From: Ascarosepion bandense
Lineage: Eukaryota; Mollusca; Cephalopoda; Sepiida; Sepiidae
Direction: 5' to 3'
Assembly: GCA_037127315.1 (NCBI GenBank)
Contig: JBBBDQ010001026.1
Span: 7,140,001 to 7,204,000, forward strand
Length of the DNA stretch: 64,000 bases
In this document: piece by piece, positions 22,270 through 32,054 of the stretch
How positions within the stretch are numbered: position 1 is the first letter of the stretch
How the letters are laid out: each line of letters starts with the position of its first letter
The notes under the pieces: generated by a model
Told to the model about the DNA's origin: nothing
The model's input: only the letters and a program-made list of their open reading frames with translations
Database searches by the model: none
Made by a program: the position numbers and the translations under genes

Positions 22270-22610
22270 AACTCTGACTTCATCCATGCTTCAGCCTCTG
22301 ATGACATCTAAGTCCAGCAAGGGACTTACAAATCAATCCACACAGAGTGCAAGTGTGCTGGTTATGGGATGTACTTGCAGGTACCAATACAGCCCGCTTG
22401 ACTCTCTCTCGTTTCTGACTCAAATGATTCAGACTGTCAGCCTTGAAACGCTGAAGACCATCAAAACAACATGCCTTCCACTCCATTCGATCAGAGACTC
22501 TGCTCTCAAGATTGTTGTGAGGCAGATTGAGAGCAATCAAATTACTCCTGATCTTATCCTTGTACCTCAGTAAAGGCCGTCCAACATTTCTCCTATCGCT
22601 CTCCAATTGA
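22270..22610 (-). pseudogene. LINE C-terminal fragment with C2H2-type zinc finger
   Basis: 109-codon minus-strand frame (22280-22606) with RNVGRPLLRYKDKIRSNL, SRVSDRMEWKACCFDGLQRF and a terminal finger CTLCGLICKSLAGLRCHQRLKH. This block order is familiar from the extreme C terminus of RTE-like LINE ORF2 proteins (GRP...W...GL...F, then C2H2). No RT precedes it. Confidence 0.6.
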
Positions 22611-23040
22611 CTGTATATATATATATGGGGCTTTTATTAAGCTCATTGTTTATCGAGGTTGTGAGTTATAACGGAGAATTGGACATTACTGCGTAGCTGG
22701 ACTGAATAATTTTTTGGAAAATATGCCGATTTTTTTAAATTGCATAGTTTAAAAATTTCCTCTGCGATGCATATCCTCATTTCTCTGGGTGATGCGTATT
22801 TGACAAGATTAATTGTAATCTTATCACAGATAATACGCTACATATATAACAAATTCAATAGGAAATATATAATGATGACTAAGCTACCCTTCAGTAACCG
22901 GAATGAGTGGCTGCTAGGTCTCAGAGTTGTATTTTGGCGGTCTTTGAAATTTCGCTCGCTTAATTATGTTTTTAGCGTTTTTTTTTTCCTAATTTATTTC
23001 TGCAGAGTTTGCTTCTGTTTAATATTTTTTGTCACCCCAA
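22611..23040. other. AT-rich stretch, nothing recognised
   Basis: Short open frames only. A T tract followed by GTCACCCCAAAG at 23030 resembles the antisense tail of the CR1-type LINE, too short to call. Confidence 0.4.
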
Positions 23041-23043
23041 AGA

Positions 23044-23572
23044 AGGTCAGTCAGTTAAGTGCCTTACGGGATACACGCTTGGGCGATCATATCTCGAAAC
23101 ATGACTGACTGGGCAGAAAATTATCCCGCAGTAGGTTGCCATTGCTTTCTACGGTAGACTGGTTGCCGACCAAGGCTATAGAAACCAATCTGTCATGTTA
23201 TTTTGACTCATAGCTAGAGGGGGAAGATATGTATTATATTATTAAGTAATAATTAGTGGGGGATCAGTTTATTACTTCAAAACAATAGAAAAATGATCCC
23301 CCCACTTTATGACCAGTAGAAGCCATATTCATGTTTCCAACTATTATATTCAGTCAGTCAGTTAAGTGCCTTACGTGATACACGCTTGGGCGATCATTTT
23401 CTCGAGACATGACTGACTGGGCAGAAAATTATCCCGCAGTAGGGTGCCATTGCTTTCTACGGTAGACTGGTTGCCAACCAAGACTATAGAAACCAATCTG
23501 TCCTGTTATTTAACACATAACTGGAAGGAAGAGACGGATTAATACCTTTCCTAAGGGTATTTGCGCGTAAGT
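23044..23572 (-). mobile_element. Dimeric SINE
   Basis: Antisense copy of the two-body SINE. Second body and linker come first on the plus strand, with the linker inverted repeat TGGGGGATCA ... TGATCCCCCC at about 23259-23308, then the first body at 23351-23572. The tRNA-like head of the first body is missing here. Confidence 0.8.
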
Positions 23573-23694
23573 TAATAAAGCACAAAGGTGAGGAAGAATT
23601 AGAAAACCGAAAAGATTATGAAAGAGAGAGAAAAATAGAAAAATAATCACGAGACCAGTAGAAAGCGAAAAAAACCCTGTAAAAATAGAAGAGC

Positions 23695-23885
23695 TAGCCA
23701 GTTTAAAGAGACAGAGGAAGGCAGCGGATAACATATTTGCAGGGCCTGATCAGGTGGATGACGGAACGGGAGTTGCGAGGTCTAACAGTAGCAAACATAC
23801 TAAGAGCCACAGGGGATAGGGAAACGTGCAGAACCATGATCGCCTACGTCCTGAAGGGACATGGCACATAGAAGAAGAAGGCAAT
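23695..23885 (+). mobile_element. RTE-type LINE 3' end
   Basis: Encodes RDRGRQRITYLQGLIRWMTE ... ILRATGDRE ... MIAYVLKGHGT-stop, the same C terminus as copies A to E, then GAAGAAGAAGG. Confidence 0.8.
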
Positions 23886-24015
23886 TTAGTATTGCTAATA
23901 ATACTATTAGTAATATTAATATTAATAATATTGCTAATAATATTGCTAATTCTTTTTTTGGATTTATCAAGGATCTGTAGATATATAGCAGAAACACAGT
24001 GCAATAATATTTCGT

Positions 24016-24165
24016 AATGCAATTTCTTCTCTCACCATTTGTTAAGATATTTGCCTCACAATTTGAACTTGTTTGTAATAACCCAAGGCACACATTCGTT
24101 TATACGGGATCTGTCTGGAAAGTATCCAATCATTTCCAAACTCTTTAGGTCTATTCGCCTTGCTG
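24016..24165 (+). repeat. Inverted repeat, left arm
   Basis: About 150 bp matching the reverse complement of 25258-25422 at high identity (for example TGCCTCACAATTTGAACTTG). The arms are 1.1 kb apart. Confidence 0.85.
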
Positions 24166-24204
24166 AGACGAAGCAATATTATTGGTACTAACATTGCATC
24201 TCGT

Positions 24205-24275
24205 CTTCAGTCACATTCCCACCGCCGTTAAGTGGCTTCTTTGTGCTTTTTCTATAAATACTTTCACGGTAAATA
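24205..24275 (+). mobile_element. CR1/Jockey-type LINE scrap
   Basis: Translates to SLCFFYKYFHG after a Ser/His/Arg stretch, matching the thumb of the CR1-type RT (SLCLFYKYFHG at about 7434-7470). Confidence 0.45.
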
Positions 24276-24329
24276 TTCGGAAGCACACTTCGTTATCTTA
24301 TCTAAACTTTAAGCTTAGTACTAAACTGG

Positions 24330-24465
24330 CTTCTTCTTCTATGTGCCATATCCCTTCAGGACGTAGGCGATCATGGTTCTACACCTCTCCCTATCCCCTG
24401 TGGCTCTTAGTATGTTTGCTACTGTTACATCTCGCAACCCCCGTTCCGTCATCCATGTGGCAGCA
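24330..24465 (-). mobile_element. RTE-type LINE 3' end (antisense)
   Basis: Reverse complement encodes MIAYVLKG and the RATGDRE block. With 23695-23885 it forms a convergent pair of LINE 3' ends about 450 bp apart. Confidence 0.75.
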
Positions 24466-24730
24466 ATGGTAGGTTCTGGAGAAAAAATGCCTAATTAACG
24501 CTATGATTTCACAGAAGACTTCATTGCAGCGTTGAGTTTACTTTTGGGAAAATTTAGAATTCTCTGGTAGCGAAAATCTAGACGCTAGAAGACCGGGTTA
24601 AATTTGTTTGCTGATGATGTGAAGTTTCACCGAACAAGACGTGAAGAACAAGCACTCAAGTGAAAAAAAAGGCGATTACTTTCCAAAACGTCAATTCCAT
24701 TTCTCACACTGTCAATTACCGATTTCGTTG

Positions 24731-25009
24731 GCTGCACTCGGCAGGCATTAACGAGAAATCAGAGAGCCGAGTTTGAATTCCAGATAATTCGTTGCATTCA
24801 CTTTCGCGCAAACATCCTTGGAAAAAGTATGAATTCGTCTATTCTTCCTCAAGCTATGAGTTGAATAGCAGAACATATTGTGTTCTGTGGCCTTGGTTGG
24901 CAACCAGTCTACAACAGAAATACTCTTTTGTCTAGTTAGTCATGGATCGAAGAAGACATAATTACCCAAGCGTGGATCACCTATGGCACTTAACTGCATG
25001 ATTGACTTA
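24731..25009 (+). mobile_element. tRNA-derived SINE, diverged
   Basis: Head B box GAGTTTGAATTCC near 24767, body TGGTTGGCAACCAGTCTACA near 24894, end GGCACTTAACTGCATGATTG. More diverged than the 5799-6110 copy. Confidence 0.75.
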
Positions 25010-25257
25010 ACTTCCTAAAACAAGCATAGCTTTCAATGGAGTTTAAATCACTGGCATGGGCATTTGATTTGGGTTAAATTCAATGAATTATCAATAAAAT
25101 AATTTTTAATCATTCAAATATTTTTCACGGTTATATCTACAGAGAAATGTTGATTTTGAACCCAAATAATTCAAAGTGAGTGTAGAGATCAAAGATTGGC
25201 CTCTCTCTATCTTTTATGTCTATTTATGCATACGATGCAACATTCCCTTAGTTACTA

Positions 25258-25422
25258 AGATTCGTCTAAGCAAGGCAAATAGACCTAAAGAGTTTGGAAA
25301 TGATTGGATACTTTCCGGACAGATCCCGTATAAACGAATGTGTGCCTTGGGTTATTACAAACAAGTTCAAATTGTGAGGCAAATATCTTAACAAATGGTG
25401 AGAGAAGAAATTGCATTACGAA
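25258..25422 (-). repeat. Inverted repeat, right arm
   Basis: Partner of 24016-24165. The segment between the arms holds a SINE and two LINE scraps, so the duplication is either older than those insertions or arose by a local inversion. Confidence 0.85.
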
Positions 25423-25923
25423 ATTAAAAAAAGAATGATTAGGACAAAACAAACAGCCATTCTTTATGAACACTGTGTCATACTTTGAAGTTTAACCGGA
25501 AACAGTCGCTTCGCGTCTAATTAATTACAATAATCTGCACTGGATGAATTCCCAGGAGAACGTTACCAGGGAGGAAAAAAAGAAGATGGACAACGTTGTT
25601 ATGAAATACCATGGAAACGAGGAAGATATTAATAAAATAGTGTTTGGGATAATGAAAATATCCTCAGGTTATTAGACCGCATATCTAATGACTAAGCTGA
25701 CTAAAATGTACTTAATAAAATGAACTGGTGTTAGTCTGGACGTGCTTTGTACTACTATGATAAGAAATTAATGAAAAGCGATTGATCACAAAATAAATTC
25801 GCAAAATGATAAAGATAATCGCTAGATGACATAGCAAGCTCCAATGGTATAGCTGTAGGTTTAAGTTTCGGGCAAGTTTTTTTCGAAAGTTGACATTGTA
25901 ATTGGAATACATAAATAACGTCA
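25423..25923. other. Unrecognised AT-rich stretch
   Basis: No coding frame or repeat edge that I can support. Confidence 0.45.
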
Positions 25924-25927
25924 TTAA

Positions 25928-26149
25928 CCCTTTAGGGCCATTCGTATCATATTTGATACAGTATTTCCCTATAAGGAAACATTTGGTATTTCCCTATAAG
26001 GAAACATTTGGTATTCATTGACTGAGCAGTCAGTACTGCTTTCATTTGAAATTTATAAAATATTTCTCTTAAAAAATTTTTCAGGAAAATATTTCTTTCA
26101 AGGCTTGTTTTCATACTGTATCAAATATGATACGAATGGCCCTAGAGGG
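25928..26149. mobile_element. piggyBac-type MITE, 222 bp with TTAA target duplication
   Basis: TTAA at 25924-25927 and 26150-26153 flank a 222-bp element whose ends are CCCTTTAGGGCCATTCGTAT and, at the other end, ATACGAATGGCCCTAGAGGG. The terminal inverted repeats extend for about 36 bp (through GATACAGTA). TTAA targets and CCC(T)-type termini identify the piggyBac superfamily. An internal 24-bp sequence (TTTCCCTATAAGGAAACATT) is tandemly duplicated at about 25963-26010. No transposase. Confidence 0.88.
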
Positions 26150-26153
26150 TTAA

Positions 26154-26815
26154 TATTTTGACACGCGTAGCAAGTGATTCACACCAGGAAATACCAGAGG
26201 CCTTAATCGAATATAATTATGTAGTGTATATCTACCGTTAAATATTTATATTTACACAATTTAACCAGAATAAACATGTATTAACAACAATCTAATAGAT
26301 CAAGAGAAGCGTGCAAATTACTGTGAAAATGATTCGAAGGAGAAAGCGTTTTCTCCCATAGACTGTAGAGAAAAGTCAAATGTTTTTTGAAAGATAATTA
26401 GAATTAAGTTCTGTTCTGAATAGAATAATAATGTACATACATTTCTGTATATTGGAGGTTGTCACATGTTTTCTCAGCGGCCTTTTGCCGTTGCGTTTCC
26501 ATTGGAGTTTTTTATTGGTAAATGTGTGTGTACATATGTGTAAGAAATAAATTCGCGCCATCAATAGCTACCTGCAATCGAGCGCGTGTGTATGAGTGAG
26601 AATTATACGCATGTCCCCAAGCTACCTTGATAGCTGGGGTATCTCTGGAACGACATGTGGAAATGCGCTTCTTATATAAACGCGCTTGGAAGCGCGGAAA
26701 ATAGGATTTAACACGTGAACACAGGATGATCGGTTATGAATAAAAACACTTTTTCGCTACACAAAAGCTGTTGTGTTAGGGTGCTATTTCTAACACCTCA
26801 TCAGGCGATATATGG
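26154..26815. other. Unrecognised stretch with a Penelope-like hairpin
   Basis: Mostly unrecognised. Near 26775-26808 the minus strand reads CGCCTGATGAGGTGTTAG and CTAACAC, a strong hairpin resembling repeat tails elsewhere (28285-28345), but the GAAA part of a hammerhead is not in place. Confidence 0.4.
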
Positions 26816-26867
26816 TTAGAAGAGTCAATATATATATATATATATATATATTGACTCTTAATATATA

Positions 26868-27156
26868 TATATTATAAATTATATTTTAGAACATGTACAG
26901 AATTTTTTTATCCACTACAATTTTACATTTGTTTCGACAAATGCCAAAAAGCCACACCGCCTGATGAGACATTGTAGTTTCAATGTCAAAACAAATGTAC
27001 AATTGTAGTGGATATATAAAAAAATTCTGTGCATGTTCTAAAATATAATTTATAATTTATAATAAATATTCACAGCTCAATATATTATATATCGAGCACG
27101 GTTTTAAATTAATTTTTGGGACGTTGTAAAAAATTTTTCTTCGTTCTGTATTCACT

Positions 27157-27200
<44 letters not shown>
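26868..27200 (+). mobile_element. Penelope-type fold-back tail
   Basis: Two inverted tail copies face each other: arms about 26868-26934 and 26987-27056 (TTTAGAACATGTACAGAATT against AATTCTGTGCATGTTCTAAA). The second arm continues into the standard tail (ATTCACAGCTC ... GAGCACGGTTTTAAATTAAT) and (TA)n, as at 22085-22232. The 52-nt loop carries CTGATGA followed by the perfect hairpin GACATTG/CAATGTC. Confidence 0.7.
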
Positions 27201-27201
<1 letters not shown>

Positions 27202-27420
27202 TCTTCAGCAATGAATTGAGTTTGTTCGGTGACTGGCGTGTGTATACACCGCTTATATATAACACGCTAAAATTTCCCTTCCCTGACCCCATGCGCCTAT
27301 GGCTAGGGGTTACTGACTGACACCAAATCGGTCGAGTTTCGATCGCGGCCAGAAACAAGTGGATGTCTAGCCACACTGATGAGCTGTGATACAACGAAAC
27401 AGGCTTGTCTGCGGTTGACG
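27201..27420 (+). mobile_element. tRNA-like/hammerhead element, subfamily 2
   Basis: 5'-truncated copy that follows the Penelope tail and its (TA)n. TTCAGCAATGAATTGAG and the GGTGACTGGCGTG block match the 34512-34715 copy most closely. The tRNA-like part is decayed; the hammerhead (27365-27419) is nearly intact, and the element runs into TATATATATG. Confidence 0.8.
27365..27419 (+). ncRNA. Hammerhead ribozyme, near-intact
   Basis: Stem I strands GTC...CCACA and TGCGG...GAC, core CUGAUGA, stem II GCUGU-GAU-ACAAC (one mismatch), GAAA, short stem III CAG/CTTG and cleavage triplet GUC. All invariant core positions are kept; stems I and II each have one mismatch. Confidence 0.8.
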
Positions 27421-27659
27421 AATATATATATGTGTGTAAAAATTTAAACGAAATGTTCCCTCATCCAGACAATTGAAGAGAGGTTATAGTGAATCTTGTA
27501 CTTTTATTTCATGGCCGTATACATTCACCCACCCAACTCAAACCGCAAGCCCTTATCCATCATTTAACTTTACCTTCTATTATTATATATAGCCAAACTC
27601 AATATAAACATACCTCAACTGTTTAGATAAGGGAATATTTGGTTGATATTTATATATAT
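27421..27659. other. Unrecognised spacer
   Basis: AT-rich, no coding frame or repeat recognised. Confidence 0.45.
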
Positions 27660-27897
27660 AGATACAACGCATCGTTCATTCAGTAATGAATTAGAACACT
27701 CTTAGTTACTGGCGTATGTTTACATTGTATATCACACGCTAAAAGGCTGTCTTCTTCTGCCGAGTGCCCATAGCTCAGAGGTAGAATCGTCGACTGATGT
27801 CAATTCGGTTTCAATTCGGTCTGGTTTTAATGCTGGATAAACGCAATCGGATGTCTAACCGTACTGATACAACGAAACAGATCTGTGTGAGGATGAC
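27660..27897 (+). mobile_element. tRNA-like/hammerhead element, tandem monomer 1
   Basis: A-box region CCCATAGCTCAGAGGTAGAA near 27768, a duplicated GGTTTCAATTCGGT-type B-box region near 27800-27835, then a damaged ribozyme. Ten bases of core and stem II are missing between GAT direct repeats (CTGAT joined to ACAACGAAAC), and the cleavage triplet is GUG rather than GUH. Confidence 0.8.
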
Positions 27898-28207
27898 TAT
27901 TTACGTTCTCATACCCTGATTGAGCACTCTGGAAGAATGGTAGGCTTTGAAAAAAACAGTAGCTACTCAAGCATATACGCATCGTTTATTCAGTAATGAA
28001 TTAGGACATTCTTAGCTACTGGCTTATGTTTACATGGTATATCACACGCTAAAAGTCTACCTACTTCTACTGAGTGCTCATAGCTCAGAGGTAGAATCGG
28101 TGACTCATGTCAATTCGGTCGGATTTCAATGCTAGCTAAAAAGCAATTGGATGTATAACCGTACTGATGAGCTGTGATATAGCGAAACAGATCTCTCTGG
28201 GAATGAC
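27898..28207 (+). mobile_element. tRNA-like/hammerhead element, tandem monomer 2
   Basis: Follows monomer 1 without gap, with the junction ATGACTATTTACG. Measured between the two cleavage positions (27887 and 28197) the monomer is 310 nt. A box CATAGCTCAGAGGTAGAATC near 28080 and B box GGTCGGATTTCAATGCT near 28115. Runs into (TA)n. Confidence 0.82.
28153..28207 (+). ncRNA. Hammerhead ribozyme, one stem III lesion
   Basis: CUGAUGA, stem II GCUGU-GAU-AUAGC and GAAA intact. The base at 16.2 (28195) is C instead of G, so the short stem III loses its closing pair. Stem I is also weakened (TGGGA for TGCGG). Probably slow or inactive. Confidence 0.75.
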
Positions 28208-28211
28208 TAAT

Positions 28212-28214
<3 letters not shown>

Positions 28215-28263
<49 letters not shown>
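28215..28263. repeat. (TA)n microsatellite
   Basis: Separates the tandem hammerhead elements from a Penelope-type tail segment. Confidence 0.9.
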
Positions 28264-28270
<7 letters not shown>

Positions 28271-28565
28271 TGATTATTCTAAAAGTATATCGCCTGATAA
28301 GGTGCTAGAAATTGCATCTAAACACGACAACTCTCGTGTAGCGAAAAACTGTTTGTCTTTTTATTTGGTTATATGTTGATTGTTGTCGAGCCCTTAGCTG
28401 TCAGTGAAGTTGTGAACGAATTTTCTGCGCTCTACGCACTCGTCAGGTTGATGATTTTATTTGAAATTCCACAAATAAAAATATTATTACAAATATTGCT
28501 CAACTACGTATCGAGCACTGTTAAAAAGTAAATTCTAAGAAACTGTGGATTACTATTCCATTACT
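28264..28565. mobile_element. Penelope-type tail segment, second subfamily
   Basis: Contains ATCGAGCACTGTTAAAAAGT (as in other Penelope tails) and, on the minus strand near 28395-28450, CTGACGA followed by GTGCG/CGCA hairpin strands and GAAAA, a degenerate hammerhead-like order. Confidence 0.5.
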
Positions 28566-28569
28566 ACTA

Positions 28570-28572
28570 CCA

Positions 28573-28611
<39 letters not shown>

Positions 28612-28971
28612 GTATCACGCAATAATATAAATTTACTATTAACACCTTGTCAAAACTGCTATACAGTTTTGCTTTCCAAACGTATTAAAAAAAAAATGAA
28701 AAAATCTTTTTACTTGTTTTAGACAAAATAACATTTAAGCAAACATTTCTGAAAAGCAGCAACTTTTGGGAAATATTCAGACTGCCAACAGTTTCTGCAC
28801 AATCAATATATATATATATATACAAATATCCCATTATGACTATAAATTCCGGGTTGGTATTTCATTTTTTTTTTTTCGAGCGGGTGTATGATGGCATTTC
28901 AACAACAAAATGATACATTCTGTCACGAAGGATTATCGCTTTTTTGAAATTTGGTTTCATATACATTTTAG
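28570..28971. other. (TA)n and unrecognised AT-rich DNA
   Basis: (TA)n near 28577-28609 and 28807-28821; T tracts near 28866. No gene. Confidence 0.6.
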
Positions 28972-29224
28972 TCAGTCAGTTGAGTGCCATACTTGATACC
29001 CGCTTGGGCGATCATGTCTCGGAAGAGACATGATTGACTGAGCAGTAGACTGCCATTGCTTTCTGCGGTAAACTTGTTGCCAGCCAAGGCTATAGAACCC
29101 AATCTGTTCTATCATTTAACCCATAACTGGAGGGAAGAGAGAGATTAATACCATTCCTGAGGGTATTTGTGCGTAAGTGAATGCAATGAATTAAACAGGA
29201 ATTCGAACTCGGCTCCCCGATTTT
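28972..29224 (-). mobile_element. tRNA-derived SINE
   Basis: Antisense body (GTCAGTCAGTTGAGTGCCAT at the plus-strand start, TTGCCAGCCAAGGCTATAGA near 29078) with proximal head ending CTCGGCTCCCCGATTTT. The distal head is lost. Confidence 0.8.
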
Positions 29225-30000
29225 ATGGTGATAAAAGCACACATATGCATGGATTATATTTCTTATTGCCATAAACGCTATTTTCAGAGACGCACTGCTT
29301 ATTTGTGTTTAACGTTGTTGATTACGCCTACGACGCGCGCACCCAGACAATGTATCTTCAGTCAGGCTTCGAACAACTGTTCGCCTTTTTAAGGGAATGA
29401 TCGGAACAAAAATATGTGCATTATTTTTTTTTTTTTTTTACTTGAGTTGAACACCGGATGAAAAGATGGTTTCAACTAAAAATCAGATTCACTTATAGTG
29501 GGTTATCCGTTATAGTGAAGACTCTGTGTGCTGAAACAGATTACTTTGATTTGACAGCCCACTATATGGGGAGTACAAAACAAGAAGATCAAATTGTAAA
29601 TAGAAACAGCAATTTATATAAATATAAATCAATTAAAATTTTTACAAATAAAAGTAATGCATTTTGGTTGATACAAGATCGTTAAAAATGTTCATAGTAG
29701 TCCTTGCAAAAAAGAGTTTATGTGTACGTAGGCAGGAACGTATTTGTGTATGTATGTGTGAGCGATATTGTTGGTAGAAGTGTCTTTGAATGATTCGCTG
29801 AAAAGTTTCCGTCTGGTTATCAAGTATAAGAAAAGTCAGATGGGTAAACCGTGAGGATAAAGAGGTGAGAGAGAAAGAAAGAGATAATAATAATGATCGC
29901 TTGACTTTGACGAGGGACATGTTAATTAATCGGGTCTTTTTTCTCTCTTGTTCTGTCTTTTTATTTCCTTTTTTGTGGGCTCCGAACAGGTCATTTGTGA
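29225..30000. other. Unrecognised stretch
   Basis: Several open frames up to 133 codons (29642-30043, minus) without recognisable domains. The longest is composition-driven (GAGAAAG tract). No gene supported. Confidence 0.5.
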
Positions 30001-30066
30001 TTTTTTTTTTAATCGTATCACCCGAGCAAGGTGGTAACGCCACTGATGTGCAGGGGGCTACGTAAT
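30001..30066 (-). mobile_element. CR1-type LINE tail scrap
   Basis: T tract followed by ATCGTATCACCCGAGCAAGG and GCCACTGATGTGCAGGGGGC is the antisense 3' terminus of the CR1-type LINE (A tract, GGGGTGAAATGATT, AGTGGCAGT). Confidence 0.7.
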
Positions 30067-30072
30067 AGTGAA

Positions 30073-30375
30073 AAGATCGGAAAAGAGAAAGCCGGAAACC
30101 ATATCCTAAACAGGGAACAAGGGATGAGCCTCAAACTGTTCGATAGACATGGGTGGAGTGTGAACCGGGCGATAGATAGATCTATCTACTCCAATTGAAA
30201 AAAAAATAAAAAAAACAAAGTGAGAAGATTGGAAAAGAGAAAGCCGGAAACCACATCCTAAACAAGAAACAAGGGATGAGTCTCTTAACCTATTCAATAG
30301 ACATGGGTGGAGTGTGAACCGGGCGATAGATAGATCTATCTACTCCAATTGGATCTATCTACTCCAATTCACTAC
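30073..30375. repeat. 152-bp tandem duplication
   Basis: GGAAAAGAGAAAGCCGGAAA occurs at about 30079 and 30231. Both units end GGGCGATAGATAGATCTATC and TACTCCAATT, and the final TCTATCTACTCCAATT is itself repeated. Confidence 0.85.
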
Positions 30376-30714
30376 CGGATGTGTTTCTGGCCATTCTATT
30401 TTTTTTTTACATGTTTCCTAGTTTTCTGTTGGCCGAAAAAAATTTCGCATCGAGGTGTGAAATTTCACAAGTTCTGTGTGTATTAAGCAAAGTTTGTAAA
30501 TTCGAGAAAATTCGTTTATCTCTAACAAAATCAATGAGTCAGTGGCTGGCATTTGAATTTCCAAATCTCGAACTTGTTTTGTTCACTACACACTCAAGGC
30601 TTATCTACAAAAACTAACATTTAACACACCAGGAAGTAGACATGTAAGTTTTAGAGTTTAAGGTTTCGTCAGCAAGCACATACACAGATAGCAGTAACAA
30701 TAATAGATTCCTTT
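30376..30714. other. Unrecognised stretch
   Basis: A 78-codon plus-strand frame (30381-30617) starts in a T tract; no domain recognised. Confidence 0.45.
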
Positions 30715-31665
30715 AATTTTTTATAATCGGCTCACCCCAAACAAGGCACTACCGGCACAGGTGCGCATGGGGTTACATAATAGGAGAGTGAAGAGAGAGG
30801 AGAACGGGTCAAAGTTAGGTGTCAATGAACGTTCAAGAGAAGGACGAATTCATTTGTGTGAGGAGAGTTGCGTGAGAGGAAAGTGTAAAGTGAGAAGAAG
30901 GATGTGGAATCAAAGAGATAAAAAATGACAGTTGACATTGCATTTAAACTCTTGGCGATTGTAGCTATTGAGAAATAAGAATACAGAAGGGAGTTGCACA
31001 GGCGGGAATTTTAATTTTTTTTTAATCATTTCACTCCAAGTAAGGAAGAACTGCCACTGGTGCGCAGAGGGTTACAGAAGAGCTGAGATGAGAAGGAGGA
31101 ACAAGTTACAAGTCAGAGAATGACTAAAAACAGGATGAGAATACAGGTGTGAAGAGGGCTGCATGAGTGTGGTGTGTAAAGAACATGATACTTCCCTCAT
31201 TGAATCTTTTTTTTAAATCATTTCACCCCAAGTAAGGTAGAACTGCCACTGATGCACAGGGGGTTACAGAAGAGGGGAGTGATGAGAAAGAGGAACAAAT
31301 TACATGGAAGTCAGAGAATGACTAAAAACAGGATGAGAATACAGGTGTGAAGAGGGCTGTATGAGAGTGGAGTGTAAAGAACATGATACTTCCCTCATTG
31401 ACCTTTTTTTAAAATCATTTCACCCCAAGTAAGGTAGAACTGCCACTGATGCACAGGGGGTTACAGAAGAGGTGAGATGAGAAAAAGGAACAAGGTACAG
31501 GGGAGTCAGAGAATGAGTAAGAACAGGATGAGAATACAGGTGTGAAGAGGTATGCCCGAGACGTGCGTGTAAAAAAGAAGAACATGATACAAGGAATGTT
31601 ATGAAAAGGATGTGAGACAAGATGATAAGTGATAGCAATTGACTTTGCATTTAAATTCTTAAAAA
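30715..31665 (-). repeat. Tandem array of four CR1-type LINE 3' ends
   Basis: Four antisense tails start at about 30715, 31013, 31203 and 31404. Each has a T tract, then TCACCCCAAGTAAGG, GCCACTGATGCACAGGGGGT and a 3' UTR body with CAGGATGAGAATACAGGTGT. The first and last units also keep the last codons of the ORF (antisense of FKCNVN, near 30940 and 31645). Periods are 190 and 201 bp between units 2, 3 and 4. Confidence 0.8.
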
Positions 31666-32050
31666 TTGTAGTTATAAATATGTTTTATACATGAAATATT
31701 TTAATGGCCACTTTCTAGAAAATACGCTCACGCAATATTGCTAATCTAAGAGCAGAACTAGTTTGGCAGCTAGGTCTCATCATTTGACAGTTGAAATTAC
31801 TAAATGCAATCATAAGGTCTATGCAAACAGTTCTTTTCTCATACTTATCGCTTGTAGAAAGCTCTTCGGACTTCTTGTTTTCGAGTCAACTATAAACTTC
31901 AAAGATTGAATACGATATCAATCGTTATAGTTTGTCGTCTTAATTTCTGTCCATTTATTTTTCTTGCTCACTGATAATATTTATCTTATCTTAGATTCTT
32001 TCCTTTTCTGTTTCCTCTATTCGAATTGGAAGTTATTCTTATTAGTATCA
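31666..32050. other. Unrecognised AT-rich stretch
   Basis: No coding frame or repeat recognised. Confidence 0.45.
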
Positions 32051-32054
32051 TTAT

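Noticed and set aside
26745..26815. CTGATGA on the minus strand followed by the GTGTTAG/CTAACAC hairpin, as a possible further hammerhead
   Set aside because: The bases after stem II are AACAGC, not GAAA; the only GAAA lies beyond a second hairpin and does not complete a core.
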